From assembly GCF_003722335.1 (NCBI RefSeq), contig NZ_CP026100.1:372001-436000 (forward strand): a DNA stretch of 64,000 bases. Reading direction: 5' to 3'. Under the pieces are notes generated by a model. The model had not been told where the DNA came from and did no database searches. It saw only the letters and a program-made list of their open reading frames with translations. Shown here one piece after another: positions 34,019 through 41,902 of the stretch. The translations under genes and the position numbers were made by a program. The stretch comes from Caulobacter flavus (GTDB lineage Bacteria; Pseudomonadota; Alphaproteobacteria; Caulobacterales; Caulobacteraceae). Each line of letters begins with the position of its first letter. The stretch's first letter is position 1.

Positions 34019-35236
34019 ATGACCGCGTCTGCCGAACTCGATATGGCTGCCGAGCCGCAGCCGCCGGCGCTGAGCTATCCGCAGCTGTTCTTACGCTTCC
34101 TGCGATTCGGGCTGATGGCCTGGGGCGGGCCGGTGGCCCAGATCGCGATGCTACGGAAGGAACTGGTCGAGGAGGAACGCTGGATTTCCAGCGCGCGCTT
34201 CAATCGCCTGCTCGCTGTCATGCAGGTTCTCCCTGGGCCAGAGGCCCATGAGCTCTGTGTTCACCTTGGCATGCGCGCCAAGGGCCGGCTCGGAGGCATG
34301 CTCGCGGGGCTGGCGTTCATGCTTCCCGGCTTCCTGCTGATGTTCGCCTTGTCCTGGCTCTACTTCGCGATGGACATCCAGTCGTCTGCGCTCGGCGCCG
34401 CCTTCCTCGGCGTGCAGGTGGGCGTCGTCGCCATGATCGTGCGAGCGGTGCACCGGATCGGCGAACATGTGCTGAACGACCGGTGGCTCTGGGGCCTGGC
34501 CCTCGGCGTCGGGTTGGCATCGCTCCTAGGCGCGAGCTTTTGGGTCGTGCTGCCCATCGCCGGGGTGGTCTATGCGCTTGCTGCATCGGGTCGGCAATCT
34601 CTGGCGCTCGTGTGCGCGTTCATCGGGGTCGCCCTAGCGACCGCCGTCATCTGGTGGTCGCCGGGCGTTCAACCGGGCGATGTGCAAGCCGTCGGCGCAT
34701 CGGCTGGTCCGATGGCTCTCTTCCTCTCCGGTCTCAAAGCCGGGTTGCTGACGTTCGGCGGAGCGTACACGGCCATCCCGTTTCTCCGGAACGACGCGGT
34801 GGGGCGGGGTTGGATGACCGACGGTCAGTTCCTCGACGGTCTGGCGCTCTCGGGCATCCTGCCGGCGCCGTTGATCATCTTCTCCACCTTCGTGGGCTAC
34901 GTCGGCGGCGGCCCGATTGGCGCCCTAGCCATGACCGCCGGGATTTTCCTGCCCGCCTTTGCGTTCTCGCTGATCCTCTACGATCGTCTGGAAGCCGTCC
35001 TGGAGGTCAAGCAGCTGCACGCGCTCCTGGAGGGCGTCGCTGCCGGCGTGGTGGGCCTGATAGCCGCAACGACGCTGCAGCTCGGGCAGGCGACGGCGGA
35101 ACGGGTCCCGGTGCTCTGGCCAGCCCTGGTCATCTTTGCTGGCGCGCTTGCCATCCTTTATCTTTGGAAGAGCAAGCTCAACATCGTGGCCGTGATCTTC
35201 GCCGCCGGGGCGGCGGGCTGGTTCGCCTATGGGTGA
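34019..35236 (+). CDS. chrA: chromate efflux transporter ChrA
   Basis: A 405-aa membrane protein with about 10-12 helices and the duplicated CHR domain. First half: FLRFGLMAWGGPVAQIAMLR and VMQVLPGPEAHELCVHLGM. Second half: LKAGLLTFGGAYTAIPFLRN and ALSGILPAPLIIFSTFVGYV. The paired G(G)P/GG(A) motifs are the family signature. It exports chromate from the cytoplasm. The start at ATG 34019 (MTASAELDMAAEPQ) has an AGCGGAGTG sequence just before it. A chrB regulator, usual in such cargo, is absent. Confidence 0.92.
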   Translation: MTASAELDMAAEPQPPALSYPQLFLRFLRFGLMAWGGPVAQIAMLRKELVEEERWISSARFNRLLAVMQVLPGPEAHELCVHLGMRAKGRLGGMLAGLAFMLPGFLLMFALSWLYFAMDIQSSALGAAFLGVQVGVVAMIVRAVHRIGEHVLNDRWLWGLALGVGLASLLGASFWVVLPIAGVVYALAASGRQSLALVCAFIGVALATAVIWWSPGVQPGDVQAVGASAGPMALFLSGLKAGLLTFGGAYTAIPFLRNDAVGRGWMTDGQFLDGLALSGILPAPLIIFSTFVGYVGGGPIGALAMTAGIFLPAFAFSLILYDRLEAVLEVKQLHALLEGVAAGVVGLIAATTLQLGQATAERVPVLWPALVIFAGALAILYLWKSKLNIVAVIFAAGAAGWFAYG

Positions 35237-35371
35237 GCAAAGCCCCCCCGCGGGGTCAGACGCCAGTCTGGACGCCCACGTCCCCATAGCCGGCCCAACA
35301 AGTTGTTGACTGTCGAAACCGTGTTGATGAGCCGCAGCGCACTGGCGCTGCGGCGAACGAGGAGAATATCT

Positions 35372-36259
35372 ATGAAGCGAATTACGCTGACGCTGACGCT
35401 CGTCGCCGGCGCCTTTTTTGGCCAAGCCGCGAGCGCGGCCCCTGACTGGGCCGCCGTGGGCCGCGCACTGGGCAAAGAGGGCGCTGTGCAGCCCGGCGGA
35501 GTCTATCGAGTCGGGATGCCGCGGACCGATCTCAAGGTGACCCTGGACGGGGTGCCGATCAGGCCTGCGCTGGCGCTCGGATCCTGGCTTGCGTTCCAGG
35601 ACATGGGCGACCACGCCATGGTCATGGGCGACCTGGTTCTCACGCACGAGGAGGTGAACCCGGTCATGAAGGTTCTCGTCGAAAACGGCCTCGAAGTGAC
35701 CGCGCTCCACAACCACCTTCTGCGGTCCTCGCCGGCCACGATGTACATGCACGTAGGTGGTCACGGAGATCCGGTGAAGCTTGCCGCGGCGCTGCAGAAG
35801 GCGATCACGCAAAGCAAGACCCCGATGGGGGCGGCATCCACGGTCGCGCCCGCTACGCCCGCTCCCGCGATCGACACGGCCGGCCTTGACCGCACGCTGG
35901 GCTACAAGGGCAAGGCCACGGGCGGCATCTACCAGTTCAGTGTTCCGCGCGCGGAGCCGGTTCGGGAAGCCGGCGCTGTGGTGCCCGAAGCCATGGGCTC
36001 GGCCACGGTCATCAACTTCCAGCCCACCGGCGGCGGCAAGGCCGCCATCACCGGTGACTTCGTCCTGACGTCCGACGAAGTGAACCCGGTGATCCGGGCG
36101 CTTCGGGCGAACGGCATAGAGGTCACCGCGCTCCACAACCACATGCTGGACGACGAGCCGCGACTGTTCTTCATGCATTTCTGGGCGAACGACGACGCGC
36201 TGATGCTCGGGCGCGGGCTTCGGTCGGCGCTGGATCACGTCAAGGCCGCCAAGCCATGA
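35372..36259 (+). CDS. secreted DUF1259 (LppY/LpqO-type) protein
   Basis: A 295-aa protein with a signal peptide (MKRITLTLTLVAGAFFGQAA, cleavage after ASA) and two tandem DUF1259 domains. Each carries GDLVLTHEEVNPVMKVL / GDFVLTSDEVNPVIRAL followed by ALHNHLL/ALHNHML and a M(Y/F)MH(V/F) histidine motif. The conserved histidines suggest metal binding in the periplasm. The family is often found beside chromate or other metal resistance genes. ATG 35372 follows an AGGAGAA ribosome site. Its stop overlaps the next gene. Confidence 0.85.
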   Translation: MKRITLTLTLVAGAFFGQAASAAPDWAAVGRALGKEGAVQPGGVYRVGMPRTDLKVTLDGVPIRPALALGSWLAFQDMGDHAMVMGDLVLTHEEVNPVMKVLVENGLEVTALHNHLLRSSPATMYMHVGGHGDPVKLAAALQKAITQSKTPMGAASTVAPATPAPAIDTAGLDRTLGYKGKATGGIYQFSVPRAEPVREAGAVVPEAMGSATVINFQPTGGGKAAITGDFVLTSDEVNPVIRALRANGIEVTALHNHMLDDEPRLFFMHFWANDDALMLGRGLRSALDHVKAAKP

Positions 36260-36660
36260 GGACCTGGGCCGGCATGGCGGCGACGGCGGTCTTGGCCGCC
36301 GCGCTCTCCAGCGGAGTGACTTGGGCCGTGGCGGGCAAGGATCGTGAGCCGACAGCGTTGCAGGGGGTAGGCCCGAACGGGCCACCGCTCACCATGACTG
36401 TGGCGGGGCTCCAGGCCGTTTGCGAGGTCAATGGCTCAGACCCTCGGAGCTGGTGCGCCGGCTACCTCATGGCCGCCGCCGACACGCTGCAGGCTTTCGG
36501 CGCAGGAGGGCACAAGGCCGGGACCTGTGCTGTCTCCTACCGGGTGGAGGATCTGGCGCCCCTCTACACGGGATGGGCGCGCCGATCCCCGCAGGCTGCG
36601 GATCTGCCGATGCTCGCCGGGGTCAGTCTGGCATTCCGCGAAGCCTGGCCCTGCCCCTAA
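36256..36660 (+). CDS. small secreted protein, Rap1a/Tai-like
   Basis: A 134-aa protein with an N-terminal signal anchor (MRTWAGMAATAVLAAALSSG). A short domain follows with Cys residues and AVCEVNGSDPRSWCAGYLMA, resembling the Rap1a/Tai immunity fold (C...C.GY). ATGA overlap with the DUF1259 gene implies co-translation. The function in chromate cargo is unknown. Confidence 0.6.
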   Translation: MRTWAGMAATAVLAAALSSGVTWAVAGKDREPTALQGVGPNGPPLTMTVAGLQAVCEVNGSDPRSWCAGYLMAAADTLQAFGAGGHKAGTCAVSYRVEDLAPLYTGWARRSPQAADLPMLAGVSLAFREAWPCP

Positions 36661-36861
36661 GGCTTCACGGGGACACTCGGACAAGGCGCTAGGTCTCTTG
36701 CAAAGGCGCTCGCCCCGGCGTTTACGTGCGTTTCGAGGTGATACTCGTTCCGACCGATCCAGTTCAGATATCCGGCGCGCAGCGGTCGTCGGATTGCGGA
36801 GGATCGTCGCACACGCCATGGCGATCACCCGCAATGCCTCCCGCTCTGAGACGCGTCTCAC

Positions 36862-37019
36862 CGACCGTGGGTCGGTCTCAAATAGTGCGCGTCGGTCTCA
36901 ATCATTGTGATCTCAGTCTCACACAATGTGCGCCCCGGAGCGGCGAACGTCTCAGCTAATGTGCGTCGAAAGGCGTCATGAATCTCGCGTCGAGCCGTTC
37001 ACTATTGCGCGTCCCTACA
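36862..37019 (-). repeat. right terminal inverted repeat of the transposon
   Basis: Inverted counterpart of 29566-29725, with the same repeated TGAGAC/GTCTCA hexamers. The outermost 64 bp also encode the last 21 codons of the NTase-HEPN gene, supplying its stop codon. Confidence 0.8.
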
Positions 37020-37918
37020 CCTAGGGCTTCAATTCGTTCGGTGGCGATCGTCGATACGGCAGCTTGAAGAACTCCAACCCGCTCTGTCAGCCAAGCGAGT
37101 TGCTCGTCCGATATTGAGTAGTCTGGCGAGTACCGTGCTTCGATGTAGGCGCGCTGGAGCAAGTTGAAGCACTTGCGGTCAAACTTCCTTTCGCGTGGCC
37201 AGAGGCCCCTCAGCCGTTCATCGAGGGCCTCGGCACGATCACGCAGCAAAGTTAGGCGGTGGGTCCTGGCGCTGTAGCGCGTGAGGATCAAGATCAAACC
37301 GTGGTAGGCCTTTTCGGCGGCTTGATGCAGGAGGAACGCCGCTTCCCTCGGACGGGATAGCTCCTGGGCTGTGCTGGCCAGCTTTGATAACGCGCGGCTG
37401 CTGGGTAGCCAGTCATCGACATAGCGCTTTGCCTCCGAGCATGCCGCCGCTGCTGGAATGGCGGTGGGCGCGGCGAAGGGGAAATCGGGTTCCTCGAAGA
37501 GGATGACACCCTCGCGGAGCATCTCGGTGAAGAACAGGCGACCGGACCGGAGCTGTTCGTTCACATCATCGAGGTCGTGGACGATGAAGTTGGTCTGGGT
37601 GCGCAGCCGATTGCCGTTGCTCAGTTCATCCAGGAAGGCGCAATCGGCCTTTGACCAGAATTCGTCGAGGTCCGTGAGGTCGGGGTGGTTCACGACGACT
37701 AGGAGGTCGTAGCTGGAAAAATACCTCCCGGCCGGGTCCTCGATCCAGTCGCCGCGAGCGTAGCTGTCGAACAGCACGATCTTGAGCAACCTGCCGTTTC
37801 GGTATCGTTGCTGCGTCCTGTGGGCAATGGCCCTGGCAAAGGTCGCTTGCAGGGTCTCCACGACGAACGCTAGCTCGCGGCGTTTTCCGTCGGGCAGATG
37901 ATCAAGGCTTTGCTTCAT
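36956..37918 (-). CDS. nucleotidyltransferase-HEPN fusion, 3' end rewritten by the transposon
   Basis: A 320-aa protein. The N-terminal MNT-type NTase reads KIVLFDSYARGDWIEDPAGR, then YFSSYDLLVVVNHPD; the usual LFGS glycine is Asp here. The C-terminal HEPN domain reads EAAFLLHQAAEKAYHGLILI, RYSARTHRL (R-x5-H) and a helical tail. Separate MntA/HepT pairs are toxin-antitoxin systems in which the NTase AMPylates the HEPN RNase, and fused forms are known. ATG 37918 is preferred over the long upstream frame, which is Arg/Pro-rich. The last 21 residues are read from the transposon end. Before insertion the gene ended a few codons later at 29541 (see findings). Confidence 0.75.
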   Translation of the reverse strand: MKQSLDHLPDGKRRELAFVVETLQATFARAIAHRTQQRYRNGRLLKIVLFDSYARGDWIEDPAGRYFSSYDLLVVVNHPDLTDLDEFWSKADCAFLDELSNGNRLRTQTNFIVHDLDDVNEQLRSGRLFFTEMLREGVILFEEPDFPFAAPTAIPAAAACSEAKRYVDDWLPSSRALSKLASTAQELSRPREAAFLLHQAAEKAYHGLILILTRYSARTHRLTLLRDRAEALDERLRGLWPRERKFDRKCFNLLQRAYIEARYSPDYSISDEQLAWLTERVGVLQAAVSTIATERIEALGVGTRNSERLDARFMTPFDAH

Positions 37919-38141
37919 TGGACGTCTCTCGGGTTTTGGCCGAAGTGCAAGTAAAGCGAGTTTCGATGGCGTTCTGAACCAATGGGATAGTGAGAGTCGG
38001 GAAAGCTGTCGGCACGCTGGGTTCTGGCCTGGGGGCGAGTGGCTGCGCTCCGTGCGGAGCGCGGGCGCCAGCGGGATGGACCGTTCGGCCCATCCCTTCG
38101 TTGGCCGCGTCGGCCGGTCCCGGCCTTTTGGCGGCCAAGGA

Positions 38142-39521
38142 TCACGGCGCGGGCGATGCGCCGGAAGGGGATGGACGAAGCTTGCGGACATTGATCGCCG
38201 AGGCGTCGATCACGTTCTTGATGTGGGCGGCGTAGTAAGTCTCGATCATCTCGACGCTGGTGCGGCAGTTCTTGGCGACCTGATAGATGTCAGCCCCGTT
38301 CATCAGGCGCGTGCAGATGTAGGTGTGGCGCAGGCTATAGGCGGTGCGTCGCCGGCCCTCGCGGTCGGTCTTCATGCGCAGTTCGTCGAGGATGGCGTTG
38401 AAGAGTTCGCGCTGGAAGGCAGGGAAGAGGCGATCGAGCGGTTGCCCGGCATTGCGTTCCTTGAGTCTGCTGAACGGCTCCACAGCTTCGGGCATGCTCT
38501 TGCACCAGCCGACGCCTCGCTTGCCACGGACGGCGATTTCAAGGATGCGCTCGCCGGTAGCCCCGTCGGAGATTACCGCGACGTCTCGATACTCCAGGCG
38601 CAGGGCCTCGTCTGGACGCAGGCCCGTGTTGATCATGATGAGTGCGTAGTCGCGCAGGTTTTCGCCGGCCTCGCGCCAGCGCTCCTTCCGGGGGCGCGCG
38701 ACGCGATCATGAAGCGCCGCCTCGAACAGCCCCCATTCCTCGGGCGAGAACCAGGCCCTGTGCGAGATCTTGCCGGACCGGCCATAAGGCGCTGAAAGGT
38801 CGGGAAGGTGGTCGATCCAGCGCAGCCGGATCGCCGTCTTGAGGACCTGGCGCAGGCAGACGATTTCCTGGTGCAGGGTGCTGCGAGCGGGTGGCGTGCC
38901 GCGATGGCGGTCGCCCATGCGCATGACGCGATACTCGGCGATCACGCCTGCATCGATTTCGCGCACGCTCATCATTCCAAAGAATGGGATCAGGTGGTTG
39001 GCCAGCCGCGCGCGATGGCCAGCAACATAGATCGGGTTGCGTTGGCCTTGGGTCAGGGCCTCGAACTCGACCATGAAGCGGCTCGCTGCTTCCCGAAAGG
39101 TTTGACGTGGCGCGCTGGCGGCCGAACGCAGGCCACGTCGGCTCGTGAGTGGCGCGGGGCGGGCGACCGGCTGGCCCGTCGTGCGGCCGGAGCCGATGGC
39201 CTCGCCGTTGGCCAGCGACAGATACCAGTCGTGGGCAAAGGCGGCAGCTCGGGTGAGGCCATCCTCGCCAGTGTTGGCGCGGTGCTGGCGCCCGCCGACC
39301 GAGCACGCGCACTGCCAGTTGGGACTACCACTGCGCAGGTAAAGCTGAACCTTGCCGTCCAGGATCGCGTGGCGGCCGTCGCGAGGTGGCGAAAGTCCGA
39401 TAGATTGGGATTGTGCTACTGCGGCAGCGGAGTGTGCTAGCTCTGTGCTAAGCGCTGCCTTGGAGTGGCGATAAGAAGTTGTTGTTTGTAGGGTTTTTCT
39501 AGCTTTGGCGGTGGAGCGCAT
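38142..39521 (-). CDS. tyrosine integrase at the right end of the island
   Basis: A 459-aa integrase homologous to the one at 16400-17611: VQLYLRSGSPNWQCACSVGG, core-binding domain AASRFMVEFEALTQGQRNPI, catalytic NTGLRPDEALRLEYRD, YSLRHTYICTRL and VEMIETYYAAHI. It begins at ATG 39521, two bases from the attachment core, so in the integrated state it is preceded directly by the 5' half of the host tRNA-Leu. No other ATG, GTG or TTG occurs in the first 55 codons. It is the most likely recombinase for the tRNA-Leu(UAA) anticodon site. Confidence 0.88.
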   Translation of the reverse strand: MRSTAKARKTLQTTTSYRHSKAALSTELAHSAAAVAQSQSIGLSPPRDGRHAILDGKVQLYLRSGSPNWQCACSVGGRQHRANTGEDGLTRAAAFAHDWYLSLANGEAIGSGRTTGQPVARPAPLTSRRGLRSAASAPRQTFREAASRFMVEFEALTQGQRNPIYVAGHRARLANHLIPFFGMMSVREIDAGVIAEYRVMRMGDRHRGTPPARSTLHQEIVCLRQVLKTAIRLRWIDHLPDLSAPYGRSGKISHRAWFSPEEWGLFEAALHDRVARPRKERWREAGENLRDYALIMINTGLRPDEALRLEYRDVAVISDGATGERILEIAVRGKRGVGWCKSMPEAVEPFSRLKERNAGQPLDRLFPAFQRELFNAILDELRMKTDREGRRRTAYSLRHTYICTRLMNGADIYQVAKNCRTSVEMIETYYAAHIKNVIDASAINVRKLRPSPSGASPAP

Positions 39522-39522
39522 A

Positions 39523-39536
39523 GGATTTTAAGTCCG
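39523..39536. repeat. right attachment core (direct repeat)
   Basis: GGATTTTAAGTCCG, identical to 3468-3481. The distance between the copies is 36,055 bp. Three TGTGCTA repeats lie about 75-125 bp inside (39411-39450). Confidence 0.85.
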
Positions 39537-39564
39537 CTGCGTCTACCAGTTTCGCCATGCCCGC
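39523..39564 (-). pseudogene. 5' half of the host tRNA-Leu(UAA)
   Basis: The minus-strand sequence runs from acceptor GCGGGCA through the D arm (TGGCGAAACTGGTAGACGC) to GCGGACTTAAAATCC, then passes directly into integrase codons. It pairs with the 3' half at 3423-3480. It is non-functional as a tRNA, although its promoter (upstream, beyond 39564) may still be active. Confidence 0.9.
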
Positions 39565-39742
39565 ACTGGTGCAACCGCCTTAGCGCACAGGGGGTCGGGC
39601 GTCGAGACTCGGCCTTGGCGGGCCAGCCCCCGCGCACGCCGCCCCGCCCGCGTCCACCCCGCCTCTCACGAAATCAGTTGCAGCCCACGCGAGATTAGCT
39701 CAACTATTCATCAACCCCTGATCCTCTCGGGAGTGAGCCAAG

Positions 39743-41131
39743 ATGTTTTCCCCATCCGTGCTCCCAGATATCGATCGGCACCCCTGCCTGTGCGGGGAGT
39801 CTTCCCATCCCTATGTGGATCACGGGCGCAGACTTTTCGCTCGCAGCGGCGGCTATACGGCTCAGCTTTTCTGCTGCACCGCTTGCGGTCACAAGAACTT
39901 CACGCCACCCCCGCCGCCGACGGCGCTCAACGAAGTCTATTCGACCGCCTATTTCAACGACGACGCCGAACGCACGCTCTACGCCCAGCGGTATGCGGCG
40001 CCCTCGTTCGACATGGCCGACGACCTCGCCGTGCCGCTGGCCCAGCACGCGGGCCGCGCCGCCCGCGTTCACGAGTTCGGCTGCGGCACCGGCCTGACCG
40101 TGCACCACCTGCGCAAGCGTGGCTTCGACGCCAGCGGATCCGACTGGTCGGAGGAAGCCATCGCCTTCGGCCGGAAGATGGGCAACGACCATCTCATCCA
40201 CGAATCCCCGACCCGGCCCGCCGATATCCACGACCTGGACGTCGCCCTGTCGAACCACGTGATCGAGCACGTGAACGACCCCATCCAGTTCATGCGCGAC
40301 ATGGCCGCGAAGCTGAGCCCCGGCGGCGTGCTGCTGCTGCGATGCCCGAACGGCGACGGCGCGATCGCCCGGCGCATGGGCATGCTGTTCGACCCGCTGT
40401 TCTACTATCCCCACCACATCCACTATTTCAGCGCCTACTCGCTGGCCGCCTGCGCCAGGGCCGCGGGGCTCAAGATCATCTCCATCACCGCGACCTCGCG
40501 CTTCACGCCGGGCCTGCGCGAGGCCGTCTTCCCGCCGGTGTTCGGCGACGACGACGACCTCCTCCGCGCGGCCTCGACGGCGTTCGAGAGCGAGGAACTG
40601 CAGCTCGTGGCCGGACTGCCGTCGCACCCGGCCGTCTCCGTCGACCTGTCGCTGACCTCGCCCGCGCCTTCGGCCAGGAGCCTGGAGACCTACGACAGCC
40701 ACGAGAGCTTCCACCTGGGCGGCCCGTGGTCCTACGACCTGCTCCACGAGACGCTCGAAGGCTGCTGCCCCATGGAATGGAGCGCCGAGCACGCCTACTG
40801 GTATTTTGGCCGCTGCTTCATCAACGATCACTGGATGGCGCACTACGGCACGGAGTACCGCCCGGGCCTGTCGTTCGTCGCGCCGTCGGACGGAACCTAC
40901 GAGTTCGAGATCGTATCGGCCCTGCGCCACGCCTGGCTGCCGGAAGTACGCCTGATCATCGACGCCCGCCGTAACGAGACCAGGCACTGGATCGAAAGCC
41001 CGGCCCCGCGAACCTTCATCAGGCGCGCCAGCCTGGCCACCGGCGAGCGGTTCACCATCGCCGTCGAGAACCCGCATCCGACCGAGCAGAAGCTCGTCAC
41101 CCTGGTTCGCGCCCGCAAGATCGCCGGCTAG
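39743..41131 (+). CDS. SAM-dependent methyltransferase with N-terminal zinc ribbon
   Basis: A 462-aa protein. Cysteines at CLCG and FCCTACGHKNF form a zinc ribbon in the first 60 residues. The class I methyltransferase motif I is RVHEFGCGTGLTVHHLRKRG, and motif IV is DVALSNHVIEHVNDPIQF. A C-terminal beta-rich domain of about 170 residues follows. This arrangement occurs in methyltransferases of sugar or surface polysaccharide pathways, but the substrate is unknown. It is the first complete gene right of the island, after 178 bp of intergenic DNA with no other feature seen. Confidence 0.8.
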   Translation: MFSPSVLPDIDRHPCLCGESSHPYVDHGRRLFARSGGYTAQLFCCTACGHKNFTPPPPPTALNEVYSTAYFNDDAERTLYAQRYAAPSFDMADDLAVPLAQHAGRAARVHEFGCGTGLTVHHLRKRGFDASGSDWSEEAIAFGRKMGNDHLIHESPTRPADIHDLDVALSNHVIEHVNDPIQFMRDMAAKLSPGGVLLLRCPNGDGAIARRMGMLFDPLFYYPHHIHYFSAYSLAACARAAGLKIISITATSRFTPGLREAVFPPVFGDDDDLLRAASTAFESEELQLVAGLPSHPAVSVDLSLTSPAPSARSLETYDSHESFHLGGPWSYDLLHETLEGCCPMEWSAEHAYWYFGRCFINDHWMAHYGTEYRPGLSFVAPSDGTYEFEIVSALRHAWLPEVRLIIDARRNETRHWIESPAPRTFIRRASLATGERFTIAVENPHPTEQKLVTLVRARKIAG

Positions 41132-41132
41132 A

Positions 41133-41897
41133 TCAGTCGGCCGTCCAGCCGCCGTCGACGACCAGCGAACTGCCGGTCATCAGGGCGCTGGCGTCGCTCG
41201 CCAGGAACACCACCGCCCCCATCAGGTCTTCCACCTGGCCCAGACGGCCCAGCTTGATCTTGGAAAGCACGCTGTCGAGGAAGGCCTTGTCCTCGAAGAA
41301 CGGCCTGGTCAGCGGGGTCTCGATGAAGGTCGGGGCGATGGTGTTCACCCGGATCCCGTGCGGCGCCAGGTCCAGGGCCATGGCCTTGGACAGGCCCTCC
41401 AGCCCCCACTTGCTGGCGCAGTAGAGGCTGCGCCGCGCGCCGCCCACATGGCCCATCTGCGAGGTCAGGTTGACGATCGAGCCCTTGGTCCCGGCCTCGA
41501 CCATCCGCGCCGCCACGGCCTGGGCGACGAAGAAGGCGGCCTTCAGATTGAGGTCGAGCACGGCGTCGTAGTCGTCCTGCGTCACCTCGACGAAGGGCTT
41601 GGGACGGTTGGTGCCGGCGTTGTTGACCAGCACGTCGAAGGCCGGCGCGGCGGCCATGGCGGCTCTGACCGCCGGCAGGTCGCCGACGTCGAGCACGAGC
41701 GCTTGCGCCTGGCCGCCTTGGCCGCGGATTGCTTCGGCCGCCGCCTCGATCTCGCCGGCCGAGCGCGCGGCCAGAGTCACCGCCGCGCCGGCCTGGGCCA
41801 GGGCCGCGGCGGCGGCCAGGCCGATACCGCGCCCCGCCCCCGTCACGAGGGCCCGGCGGCCGTCCAGGCGGAACGAGGGCGTGCGCGGCAGCTCCAA
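41133..41897 (-). CDS. short-chain dehydrogenase/reductase
   Basis: A 254-aa classical SDR: cofactor motif ALVTGAGRGIGLAAA, LVNNAGTNRP, catalytic Ser in NLTSQMG and YCASKWG (YxxxK), and a C-terminal SLVVDGGWTAD. The start is inferred as TTG 41897, 5 bp after the upstream stop with GGAG in the overlap; no ATG or GTG fits. It follows the HisD-like gene in one operon and probably oxidises a product or substrate of the same catabolic pathway. Confidence 0.85.
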   Translation of the reverse strand: MELPRTPSFRLDGRRALVTGAGRGIGLAAAAALAQAGAAVTLAARSAGEIEAAAEAIRGQGGQAQALVLDVGDLPAVRAAMAAAPAFDVLVNNAGTNRPKPFVEVTQDDYDAVLDLNLKAAFFVAQAVAARMVEAGTKGSIVNLTSQMGHVGGARRSLYCASKWGLEGLSKAMALDLAPHGIRVNTIAPTFIETPLTRPFFEDKAFLDSVLSKIKLGRLGQVEDLMGAVVFLASDASALMTGSSLVVDGGWTAD

Positions 41898-41902
41898 GCC
41901 CC

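Larger units (their letters stand above)
29566..37019. mobile_element. 7.45-kb transposon with resolvase, DDE transposase, AAA ATPase and chromate cargo
   Basis: The ends are imperfect inverted repeats of about 150 bp, each starting TGTAG.G.CGCGCAATAG. They are flanked by CCTAGG on both sides (29560-29565, 37020-37025), which fits a 6-bp target duplication, although the hexamer is palindromic. The genes resolvase-transposase-ATPase overlap in one minus-strand operon, as in Tn5053/Tn402-like or related TniA/TniB elements. Cargo on the plus strand (decayed sod, chrA, DUF1259, small secreted protein) matches chromate-resistance transposons that I know as chrBACF type. It is nested inside the island. 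Confidence 0.85.
3468..39536. mobile_element. integrative mobilizable element in the anticodon loop of tRNA-Leu(UAA), about 36 kb
   Basis: The element is bounded by direct repeats GGATTTTAAGTCCG (3468-3481 and 39523-39536), each joined to one half of the same tRNA-Leu gene. It contains two tyrosine integrases (16400-17611, 38142-39521), an integrase remnant, Ti-type mobilization genes with relaxase and coupling protein, ArdA, a defence operon, a transposon with chromate cargo, and its own intron-bearing tRNA-Leu. No VirB/Trb mating-pore genes are present, so transfer would need a helper. Codon usage in 3.6-6.4 kb and 36.9-39.5 kb is less GC3-biased than the flanks, as expected for acquired DNA. 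It may be an accretion of two elements joined near 16.4 kb. Confidence 0.85.

Noticed and set aside
34925..36385. 486-aa open frame on the minus strand
   Set aside because: Antisense to chrA and the DUF1259 gene, both with clear family motifs.
37919..38191. N-terminal extension of the NTase-HEPN frame
   Set aside because: Pro/Arg-rich, unlike the family start; ATG 37918 gives the normal N-terminus.
39423..39460. TGTGCTA repeats considered as a promoter or operator of a chromosomal gene
   Set aside because: They lie inside integrase codons and match repeats at the other island end, so recombination sites are more likely.
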